Position numbers and translations under genes: made by a program. A stretch of DNA of 64,000 bases from Craterostigma plantagineum (taxonomy: Eukaryota > Streptophyta > Magnoliopsida > Lamiales > Linderniaceae), in contig JAPQWV010000012.1 in the NCBI GenBank assembly GCA_027422505.1, positions 24,629,501 to 24,693,500 of the forward strand, written 5' to 3'. Below, one piece after another: positions 46,994 to 56,723 of the stretch (within the stretch, counting starts at the first letter, position 1; every line of letters starts with the position of its first letter). Below the pieces are notes generated by a model that saw nothing but the letters and a program-made list of their open reading frames with translations, searched no databases and was not told the DNA's origin.

Positions 46994-48190
46994 GACCAGA
47001 CCAGACAGCGTGCTCGAGAGGGTGTGACAATAAATAAATGTTAATCTAAAATCAACTACTCTCTTTTGTACTTTCTTGGGAATATGAATGAAGGCGATGA
47101 AACTTCGCTTCTGGGCAATGTGATGAGATTTCTTGGAAGGCTAAATTAAAGAATCATTGAAATTAATGGAGACTAACAAATCAAACATGTCAGTCAAGGA
47201 ATTGAAGTGCTGATGGTGGGATTAGAACTGAAATGGCGACAAAGCCTTTTATTTTTATTTTTCCAAGGGGTAGAGCCGATTGAGAGGACAAGAATGAAGA
47301 ACAAAGATATAGTTTTGTTGGTTTAGAAAAGACAATGATGAGAAACAAAAGTGTAGGTGGAGAGATAAGGTGCCGCTTATGAATGATCATCACCATCAAC
47401 TTTGAAGCTGGAAAGGTCTCTCCTTTCCCTTTTTCCTGTTAAACCCAATGGTTCGAGTATCTTTTATTTTAATTAATATATACAGTTTATGATAATGTAC
47501 CATAATATTAAATGACATGCATAGATTATTATTTTTTATTTCTGGGTAGAGAAAATAAATGAGTTGGCAATAAAAATAAATGCCAGTTAAGGACAATGGT
47601 ACGAGAATGGATGATGATGGTATGGTGGGCAGGTGAGAGGCAGTTATTGTAGTAGTTATCGTGGGAAAACGGACAATTTGTGAACGTCAAAAGTCAACTA
47701 AAACAAACAAGTGAGGTCCAGTGAAACCTAATGACGATTATCTATGAACATCCCAAAATAATTACTATTCATCCCGTACCATATCTTATCTGGCATGATG
47801 AGCATACGTCTAACAAAAATAAACAAGAGTACTTTTTGTCCTCTCTTGGTTTATTTTTTTACACCACTCATCCGGTCTTCTTCATATCCGGCCCAATAGA
47901 TCTGATGATATGTTTAGATTTATGTGATTGGTTTTTAGCCCACTTAATAAGAAAATTCAAGCCCGTGCAAAATAAACATTGATTGTCCCATGAATATCAC
48001 ATTTAAGACAAGTGGAACTGTTTCACAACATAATATAAACTAGTAGTTTTGCACACCAATAAGTGTATTATTATATATATTTAATTATGAAATAATAATA
48101 CTAAAAATAGAAGGATAAATTTGCAAATATAAAATATTGTGTAGTGGGTAGTTTTTTTATATTTCATGTTATTTCTTAAACGGAGTGAAG
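46994..48190. other. Intergenic region, no gene recognised
   Basis: 5' region of the RING gene and AT-rich intergenic sequence. The part at about 47,417-47,560 recurs at 61,297-61,440 as part of the duplication. No ORF with family features. Confidence 0.45.
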
Positions 48191-48545
48191 GTGGTAGTTA
48201 GACATGCCCAAAATTAGCCGTAACCGGCGGTTGAACCGTCCAACCGCCGGTTACGGAACCGCCGTTGTAACCGTAACCGGCAACAACCGTAACCGGCAAC
48301 CGCAAACGGCCGGTTACGGGGCGGTTGGTCGATTTGACCAACCGCAAACCGCCGGTTAGGCGGTCAACCGGCGGTTATCAGATTTGTAAAAAAAAAATTT
48401 AAAATTCAAATTTTGAAATTGCCGCCGTTGAATTTTAAAAAAATATAAAAAAAAAATTAAAATAGCCGTTGTAACCGGCGGTTCATCCGGCTAACCGGCG
48501 GTTAACCGGACAAACCGCCGGTTACAACGGGCAAAAAAATATTCT

Positions 48546-49150
48546 TATTAAATGCCTCTCTCTCTGTCTCACTCTCCTTACTCAGTCTCTCTCTCTCTCT
48601 CTCGCACTCTCTCTCTCTGTCTCTCGCTATCTCTCTCTGTCTCTCGCTATCTCTCTCTGTCCCTCGCTCTCTCTCTCTGTCTCTCACAGTCTCACTCCTG
48701 CCGCCGCCGACCACCTCCCGCCGCCGCCACCGCCCGCCACCGCGCCACCCCCACCGCCCGCCACCACGCCACCCCCACCGCCCGCCACCTCGCCCGCCAC
48801 CACCTCCCATCCGGGACCCGCCGGCGCCGCCCACCACCTCCCGCCACCGCCGACTACACCGACCGGCGACCGCCTCCCGCCGCCGCCGACTACACCGACC
48901 GCCAGCCCCCACCACGCCAGCCCCACCGCCCGCCACCTCGCCAGCCCCCACCACGCCAGCCCCACCGCCCGCCACCTCGCCCGCCACCACGCGCCGCCAC
49001 GCGCCGTCGCTCACCACCACTCCCGCACCACCGCGCCAGCCGCAGCCGCAGCCACGCGCCAGCCCCCGCCTGCGCCAGCCGCCGCACGCCGCAGCCGCCG
49101 CAGCCCCGCCAGCCGCCGCAGCCCCGCTCCACCGCACGACCGCACCGCCA
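48546..49150 (+). repeat. CT-rich microsatellite and CCG/CCA-rich low-complexity leader
   Basis: 48,546-48,690 is a (CT)n tract with a superimposed period of about 24 bases (CTCTCTGTCTCTCGCTAT). 48,700-49,140 is nearly pure C/G with CCGCC and CCACC repeats. Long open frames in it on both strands are composition artefacts. It probably forms promoter or 5' UTR of the transposase. Confidence 0.7.
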
Positions 49151-49249
49151 CGTTTCGCCTCGGCCGGGCCCCCTTGGTATTGCCGTTTTAGCCGTTTTAG
49201 TTTTTTATCTAACCATATTTTTCGTAGTCCGTGTGTAGATTATTTGTAG

Positions 49250-51501
49250 ATGGATCGTGGTGGTGGCCGACGTGGTTCTCGTGCATCGAGAGCCAGCAAA
49301 GGGAAGCAAGTCGTTGGTAGTTCATCGCAAGATGACTACCAACAATACGATCCGAACGAGTTCTTGGATATCGCCGACGTGCTCGGCGGTGACTTGAACG
49401 AGGAGCCGGCCGGTTTTGAACCATCGCCGGGAGCAAGCTCGCATGCCGCGCAACATATGGAGGTGGAGGAGGATCCGGAGAGCGAAGCGCCTACGCAAAC
49501 CGCCGCCGCCCGGCGGCTACAGTCGGACATCTTCGCGGTACACTTCAAGAAGGTACCTACTAGTATAGTCAACCAATTTAGAGCCATTTGTAACTACTGT
49601 CCCAAGGAATATAATTTTAGAAAGGGAGGCGGATATGGGTCAATGAATTCCCATCTCCGTTCGAAACACCCGAGTAAGTTAGGTGTAGCACAAAACCAAC
49701 AGCAAATGTTCGGAGGTACCGATTCGTCCGCGTCGGGACCCGCCGGCGGGAGCGGAAGCGCAACGTCGTTGTTTCATTACAACGAGGACGTTGCGCGACG
49801 CGAGCTTGCCAAGTTCGTAGCCGCGAAGCATCTACCGTTTCGATTTGCCGATGACCCGATCTACGAGCATTGGATCAAGGCCGCATACAACCCACAGGCG
49901 AAGAAGATTTCGAGGAGCACCTTGACGCGGGATACTAAGAAGACGGTAATTGCGCTTAAGCGCGACTTAGTAGCGATATTAGGTAGTTTAGGAACGTCCG
50001 TGTCGATTTGCTCCGATATATGGAGCGATCATTGGCAACGTTCATCTTACATGGGCGTGACATGCCATTGGGTCGATGATTCGTGGACGATACAAAAGCG
50101 CTTGATCGCATATAGGGAGTTCGATGAAGCGCACACGGCGCAAAACATTGCGATCAAGCTTAGGACGATCTTATCAGAGTATAGGATAGTCAACAAAGTC
50201 TTTTCAGTATCGTTCGACAATGCGAGCGCAAACAACGCGAGCATTGAACGCTTGATCGAGTATTGTCAGCCGTCAGTCGGAGGACGGTTTTTCCACGTGC
50301 GTTGTTTTTGCCACATACTTAACCACTGTGTGCAAGACGCGCTAGCTAGTTTAAAGGACCAGGTGCAGCCTATACGCTACGCAATCTCCTACCTGATGCG
50401 ACACCCGTCTTTGTGGAAGAAGTGGAAGCGTTTCTGCGCTAGAGAGGGTGTAGCAGCCAAGAAGTTTAGTTTAGACGTACCCACCAGGTGGAATTCCACC
50501 TACAAGTTGCTGTACAGTTCTATGGAGTATCGACAGCATCTGTGCGACTTTTTTGCCGAAAACAGAGTATTGTCGTACAATTTACTTCCGGAGATGTGGG
50601 ACCCGTGCAACAGTTTATGTGAGATACTTCAAGTATTTCACGATGCCACCGAGGCGATGTCGGGTTCATATTACCCGACTCCATACTTGCGTTAGATAAT
50701 TGCGTTAAAGTCGCAATCATACTCGACGGGCTTCGGTTTGATCCAGTAGTCGGCGAGGCCATTGGGAGCATGACTACCAAGTGGCTCAAATATTTTTTTG
50801 AGTTACCGGATATCTTCATTATAGCGAAGATATTGGATCCGAGATGGCGTTTAGATGGTACGGGTAGACTACTAGAATGCTACTATACGAAGGTATCGTC
50901 GGGCAGGGTAGTCGATAGCATTTATTGGCAGAGCGTACTCGATCGAGCGCATAGCTCTTTAAAGGATCTCTTTAAAGAGTATAAGCCCGATTTTGGCCAC
51001 GACTCGTCTCGATCGGGATCGGGGCGCAGTCAATCTAGTTCTACTAGTAGTCGATCTTCACGATTAGCTGACTACTACGACATCCTCAACGCAAACAAGC
51101 GTCCAAGGTCCTCCCAAAACCCCTACATAGAAGTCGATAACTTTATGTCGACGACTTTCGAGTTCGAGGACGAAGATGAGTTCAACGTCCTTAGATGGTG
51201 GTCGAGGGTGTCGCCAACGTATCCAACGTTGGCGAGAATCGCTCGGGAGATCCTTGCCGTCCCGGTCTCGACTGTCGCGGTGGAGCATGCTTTTAGCATG
51301 GGCGGTTTGACCTTGAGCGAGAAGCGTTCGAACTTGAGTGTCGACAACCTCGAGTACCAATGTCTTCTCGACGATTGGACTCGAGCCGAGTATCGCACCC
51401 AAGATGAGCGTGCCAGCGACTCGCCCGATGACCTTTTCGAGGACACCACCGGCACGGAGACAAGCGGAGGCAACGGCGGCGACGGCGGCGAGGATTATTA
51501 G
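49250..51501 (+). pseudogene. hAT transposase (zf-BED, RNase H-like core, hATC), single frameshift
   Basis: The frame opens at ATG 49,250. A BED zinc finger sits at residues about 95-140 (ICNYCPKEYNF … HLRSKH, ligands intact). The RNase H-like core follows (SICSDIWSD, VSFDNASANN, SLDVPTRWNSTYK). At about 50,680-50,695 a one-base deletion-like shift closes the frame after YYPTPYLR. The neighbouring frame carries on without other damage from ALDNCVKVAIILD to the hATC dimerisation domain (WWSRVSPTYPTLARIAREIL, VEHAFSMGG) and stops at 51,501. Joined length would be about 750 residues, normal for plant hAT transposases. A single sequencing error could also explain the break. Confidence 0.9.
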
Positions 51502-51543
51502 AGGCATTCGGCGAGGCCGGGACTCCACATCAACAAACAAGTC

Positions 51544-51900
51544 CGAAAAAAGATAAGTATCCAACTCTTATATTTTTTTGCATACAAATATTTTTATGTT
51601 TATAGTGCTAACTAATGAATTGTTATTTTCAGGTACTAATTTATTTGAACAAACCTAACGACGAAGCCCGAAAAAGATAAGTATTCAACTCTTATATTTT
51701 TTTTTTGCGTACAAATATTTATTATGTTTATTGGCTAACTAATGAATTGTTATTTTCAGGTACTAATTTATTTGAACAAGCCTATTATATTACGACGAGT
51801 CACGACGAAGCCCGAAAAAAGATAAGTAAATATTTGTATAATTACTTCTTGTTCTTTTTTTTTTTAAAATTAAACTTATAATGTAAATCATGTTTATGCA
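51544..51900 (+). repeat. Tandem exon-intron-like repeats downstream of the hAT transposase
   Basis: Units begin CGAAAAA(A)GATAAGTA at 51,544, 51,669 and 51,812 (spacing 125 and 143 bases). The first two contain ATGAATTGTTATTTTCAG|GTACTAATTTATTTG, a good splice acceptor, and each unit starts at a donor-like AAGATAA|GTA. The third is diverged but ends TTTTTTTATAG|GGAAC. They lie in the 3' untranslated part. Confidence 0.75.
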
Positions 51901-52101
51901 TTTTTTTATAGGGAACAAGATTACGAAGAAGAGGGGTTTCGGTAAGTGCAAGTAAGTTAGCAACGTGTGGTCTCCGGATGCTTTGACGGATCATAATTGA
52001 TAGTTGATTCGTGAGAGCTCCTGAGATCATACGCTGCTTTCTCGCCTACACTTGCGGAAGCCCGACCAAAAAGTCGAAGAATCGTGGCTTCGCCCGTGAT
52101 G

Positions 52102-52160
52102 GGCTTCAACAGGTTCAGGCGTCGCGTCGGGCCGGCCCGACGCTTGGACCTGTTGAAGCC
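52102..52160 (+). other. RNA-hairpin-like inverted repeat 1 in hAT 3' region
   Basis: GGCTTCAACAGGTTCA pairs with TGGACCTGTTGAAGCC (one G-U), extended through GCGTCG/CGACGC and GGCC. It is preceded by GCCCGTGAT and followed by TTTCTCGGAC, the same flanks as hairpin 2. Confidence 0.8.
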
Positions 52161-52222
52161 TTTCTCGGACGAAGTCCGAAAAGAAGACTGATTTAATTTT
52201 TTTTGTGGCTTAGCCCGTGATG

Positions 52223-52272
52223 GGCTTCAGCAAGTTCAGCCGCCTAGCTAGGCGATTGAACTTGCTGAAGCC
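52223..52272 (+). other. RNA-hairpin-like inverted repeat 2 in hAT 3' region
   Basis: GGCTTCAGCAAGTTCA pairs perfectly with TGAACTTGCTGAAGCC, with an inner CGCCTAG/CTAGGCG stem. It is a diverged copy of hairpin 1, with compensating base changes on both sides of the stem. Confidence 0.8.
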
Positions 52273-52742
52273 TTTCTCGGACAAAGCCCCTATATAAAAG
52301 ACTTCAAATTTGCCTAGATGGATGCGGACCGGACCGTACGGAGACGGAGGCTAATTTAATTTATATTTATGTATTGTATTCTAAATTTGTAATTAGTTAA
52401 TTAAAGTTTTGTCTACATATTGTGTTGTACTTGTACAAGTTCGTTGTAAAATGTTGTAGATTTTTTTAATTGTCTTACAAATTATATAGTGGATTTCGAT
52501 ACATAATTCGATCAAATAATATACTAAACCTAACTTTATTAAAACATTAATTAAAAAAATTAAAAAAATTAAAAAATCGGCGGTTGGAACCGCCGGTTAA
52601 CCTTAACCGGCGGTTAGCCAACCGCCGGTTACTCTAACCGTCAACCGGGGGCGGCTAACCGGCAACCGCCCCCGGCCGGTTAGACGGCGGTTAGTCCGAT
52701 GGACTAACCGCCAACCGGCGGTTGGGCAAGTCTAGTGGTAGT

Positions 52743-53208
52743 TTAAGGTTAATGATGGATAAAAATAACCAACAAATTGGATCAAATTTGTTGTGATTGA
52801 TACACTAAATTGGATAAAAAATGACACTTTTTTAAAGGTGCTGACCGTTAATAAAATTGAATAGATGTAATAATATCTTGTTTGGTTTAGCTATAAAATG
52901 GGCCAGATGAACGTTTAAAAGACTTATTTGCCCCTTAACTTTTATAAACCCTAATACCATTTTACTCACCTATCAAACTCTGCACCTTGAAGAAGAAGTA
53001 CCTAGCAACCAACGTTAAGGGCTCAAGGTAAGACCCACACCTTTGAACATGAGTTTCTCTAAAGTTTTCAAAATAAATGAGATAGATTTGATTGAAAGTT
53101 ACAATTCAGTGGTGTTAGTACATGCGTTATGCAGTTGCGATAGCTGGAAGAGTATTTATGCTCTAACATGAACGTTAAAAATTATTTCTGCACTGAACTG
53201 ATGTATGG
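52743..53208. other. Intergenic stretch, no gene recognised
   Basis: AT-rich sequence between the hAT target duplication and the LINE fragment. No repeat end or ORF of note. Confidence 0.4.
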
Positions 53209-55733
53209 TTGTTGAACAAATTTATTAAGGGCGAGAGCAAAGCGATAATAATGAGGTTTATTTATACTGGGCGAACTTGCTCATTATCAAAACCATTGAC
53301 TAAAAGGAATAAGACGGATTTGATAACATTGGAGCATACATTGAGCGAACTAAACGGAAAGAGGGAGCAGCTGTCGAGAACAAAGCAAAAAAATCTGGGA
53401 AATTTTGACATTAATAAGTTGAGGAATGCATGGACGAAACTTGCTTTTGTTGAACCGGTCATGACCAAAGGCGTGGGATTGGGACAAATCGAGTTTGATG
53501 ACATTTCTGAGGAGATTCAATATTGGAACACCACACTTGTGTGCTATGTATTGGGCTCGAATCCCCCTTTCAGTGACGAATGGATTCCTAAATCGTATGT
53601 GGAAAAAATATGGACTGCAGAAGGTGTTGCAAGTTAGAGCAGGCTGTTTATGGCTAAATTTGAGTCCATGGAGATTCGGGAATGGATTCGATAAGAAACC
53701 GGTTATCCTAGCTCCTTGGACTTCAAAAACATAGTTCAAGAAGGGGGATGTGGAGAAAGTACCCATTTGGATTCAATTTCCTCACCTTGAGCTCAAATAT
53801 TGGGGCCCCAAGAGTTTGAGCAAAATAGCTAGCCTTGTGGGGAATCCAATTATGGCAGATGGGGTCACTGAGAGAAAGGAACGAATACAATACGCACGAG
53901 TCCTTGTTAAAGTAGAGCTTAAGAATGAATTGAGGGATTCTGTATCTTTTGTTAATGAACATGGCCAGCTATGTGAACAAAAAGTAGTCTATGAATGGAA
54001 ACCAACTAAGTGTGGGCAGTGCGGAATGGATGGTCATAAAATGGATGTGTGTAGGAAAGCAGGTGGCAAGAAAGAGTGGAGGATTAAGCAGCAGATACGT
54101 CCAGAGGGGAACATCCCAAGCAAGAATGGGCCACAAGCTCAATAGGCCCAGGATCAGCTCCCTAAACCTGGGGAAGAACCTTAGGCATTGGGGAGACTAG
54201 AGCAGGCGTACCAGGAGATTAGTGGGCACACATATGAGTGGACTATACAGGGCAGAAGGCGAGCATACAAAGACCAGAAGACGCTGAACAAAGATCACCC
54301 TACTCGAGAACAGGGCAATAGTTCCAAGCCCCCTATACAGGGGATTGGATCTCCCCCCCCATGGATAGATCACTAGTTTGGAATATGAGGGGTATGAATA
54401 CCCCTCACAAGCAAGTCGAGATTAGTCTACTATTCAAAAAGTTACAGATTAATCTCGCTTGTCTGGTTGAAATAAAAATAAAAAATGATAGTATGGAGCT
54501 GGTTATGGATAGAAGTTTCAGAGGGTGGAACCATCTAAATAATTTGGATATCATCCAAATGGAAGAATTGTGGTGATGTGGCAGAATGAGTGGAATGTGA
54601 GTATCATCAAGAAAACTGACCAACTGATACATGCTAAAGTCACTAGACAAGATGAGGAGTTCTTGTTGACTTCGGTGTATCGACACAACAACAGCACAAA
54701 AAGAATGAAACTATGGGAAGACATCAGAGGACTCAAACAGGACCGTTGTCCTTGGATACTATGGGGGGATTTAACAATGACCTAAATATGGGAGATAGAA
54801 TAGGGGGACACCTGTCTTCGCATAAGAATGTGAAGCTTTCAGAGATTGTATAAGGGACTGTGAGCTCGAGGAAATGCCAAGGAAAGGGAATTATTTCACT
54901 TGGACAAATAAGCAAGAGCAAGAGAAGAGGGTATGGAGTAAGATTGATTGGGTTTTTGTTAACATCCCGTGGGCTGAAAAGTACTTGGACAGAGAGGCCC
55001 ATGTGTTGGAGGAAGGTGTATCCGATCACACCACACCCCTATACTAAACAGGAAGGTAGGGGCTCAATGGCCAAATAAAAAGAGCTTCAAAATTCCAAAA
55101 TATGTGGGTAGATGCACCTGAGTTTTTGCAGCTGGTTGCAGACACCTGGAAGGTGAATTATGAAGGGGGCTATGAATGGAATCTGATCAATAAACTGAGG
55201 AATTTGAAGGGGTCACTCAGAGAACTAAATAGGACAAGTTTCCCTGACATCATCAATTCTATGGAAAGAAGCAGACAAACACTGAAAGCAGCTCAGGAGC
55301 TATTGCATGGAGATCCTCTAAATTGGGAGCTGATTCAAGAAGAGAAGGAAAGGGCTATTGAATTTGAAACATTGAGTAAGGCTACAACCAAGTTTCTGGC
55401 ACAAAGAGCCAAAACTAACTAGTTACAACAGGGTGATAGGAATACCAGGTTCTTCCATGCCTTGGTGAAACAAAGGAGGCTTAGGAATAGGATCTCTTCC
55501 AGTTATAATGACGCAGGGGAACTCATTGAGCAACCTGAGGGCATTGCTGAGCACCTGGTTGCCTATGATGAGGGATCTTGGGGAAAAGAATGGATCACCT
55601 CTATGAAATTGAAGATGATGTTATCAGACAATGCGATATATTATCAGTGGAGGAGCAGATGGAAATGATAAAGCCATTCAGTAAGGAGGAAATAAAAAAG
55701 GCCATGTTCTCTATTCATAGTGAGAAAGCCCCC
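53209..55733 (+). mobile_element. LINE fragment, second copy, frameshifted and 3'-truncated
   Basis: Same family as the LINE at 1-3050 but on the plus strand. ORF1 (DUF4283-like, QYWNTTLVCYVLGSN; knuckle CGQCGMDGHKMDVC at about 54,013) runs to 54,360. The endonuclease (LACLVEIKIKNDSMELV at 54,450 onward) and the RT linker (KPFSKEEIKKAMFSIHSEKAP) follow. There are at least six frame breaks. It ends abruptly at 55,733, where duplicated RING-gene 3' sequence begins, so the RT and the 3' tail are missing. Homology to copy 1 begins near 53,340; the upstream edge is uncertain. Confidence 0.85.
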
Positions 55734-56047
55734 TTGCCCGAGCTGATTTCACTTGAAGGAGCCAGGAGAAAAAATCTGTTGGCTAATTGGACTTGGTACA
55801 AACACGAACAATTGGGTATCAGAATATGTCTAGAATTTGGACGATTTTGTTGTTACAAAGCAGGCAGTTCCCTCTCTGAACCCACAGCTCCCTAGAACAC
55901 AGTCTGCAGAAAGTATGGCCGCAGGGAATAAAAGCAGCACCTTTGTGCCTCACCATACACACGCAACACTATTACGCGGTGCTGCTGTTGACCTCTTCTT
56001 CTTCTTCATCATCTTCTTCTTTCAATTTGCGTTTATAACCATCCAAC
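55734..56047 (-). pseudogene. Duplicate of RING gene 3' part (left piece), interrupted by copia element
   Basis: From TTGCCCGAGCTGATTTCACT onward this matches 46,254-46,529, which is the 3' UTR and RING-coding end of the gene at 46,301-46,993, in the same orientation. It differs by a 38-base stretch present here and absent there (about 55,773-55,810) and by several indels. The copia element 2 enters at 56,048 within it; the other half resumes at 61,159. Confidence 0.85.
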
Positions 56048-56526
56048 TATCGACATACTAATTAAAAGGCACATGGCCTTTTGGAATGGTCAAAGAAGCA
56101 GCAACATTAAAGTGCTGCTGAAGACTTTATGTAATGTGTTCAGATTAATAATGAGGTAAGCAATTATCTCATTTGCACAAGCTAGAATGCCTATAAATAG
56201 GCCATGAGAGCAAACGATGAAAGCATTCCATAGATAAAATAAAAAGAGAGATCAGAGAGGAGAGAAATAGAGAGAAAAAATTAATAGAGAGTTTGTCTGT
56301 ATTTTTCTCCGACTATAAAGAGAGAGTTTGAGGGTTTTCTCCTTTATAGATTGAGAGGTTGTAATTCCTATATTTTTCATCTATAGTGGATTCTTCTTCC
56401 TTGCCCGTGGTTTTTACCCCGATTTGTTTGGGGGTTTTCCACGTTAAATCTCGGTGTCCACTTTTATCTTTAATTACTCAATACTAGCCGCAGTATTATT
56501 CGACCGGGTCCGCTGCCACGCCAACA
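56048..56526 (+). repeat. 5' LTR of copia element 2
   Basis: 479 bp. It contains TATAAATAGGCCATGAGAGC at about 56,192, a TATA-box-like promoter core, with an A/G-rich leader downstream (AGAGAGATCAGAGAGGAGAG). Followed by the PBS. Confidence 0.93.
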
Positions 56527-56528
56527 AT

Positions 56529-56540
56529 TGGTATCAGAGC
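56529..56540 (+). other. Primer-binding site of copia element 2
   Basis: TGGTATCAGAGC two bases after the 5' LTR, complementary to the 3' end of initiator tRNA-Met. Confidence 0.92.
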
Positions 56541-56723
56541 CTAGCTTGGGTTTTATATATCTATTTATCGTATGCTCTGTGGTTGCCACTAACGTGGACC
56601 CCCCACATCAGAAAATAATAGATATTATATTGCCCTTGTTACGGTGACGAAAAAGCCGGTACGAGTTCAATAATTATCTGCTGCAACCCCGTCGGAGGTA
56701 TCGCTCACGACTGAGCAGAAATT

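Larger units (their letters stand above)
48199..52734 (+). mobile_element. hAT DNA transposon, nearly intact (BED-hATC transposase)
   Basis: Termini TAGACATGCCCAA… and …TTGGGCAAGTCTA with an exact 8-bp target duplication GTGGTAGT (48,191-48,198 and 52,735-52,742). Both ends carry many copies of the palindrome-like AACCGCCGGTT/AACCGGCGGTT (48,218-48,530 and 52,578-52,722), the likely transposase-binding sites. Inside are a CT-rich leader, a GC-rich segment, a transposase gene with one frame break, tandem repeats with splice-like borders and two RNA-hairpin-like sequences. It lies between the RING gene and the second LINE. Confidence 0.96.

Noticed and set aside
48552..49238. Open frames of up to 228 codons on both strands, rich in Ser/Leu or Pro/Arg/Gly
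   Set aside because: They translate a CT microsatellite and CCG/CCA repeats. All frames are open because of composition, and no protein family is visible.
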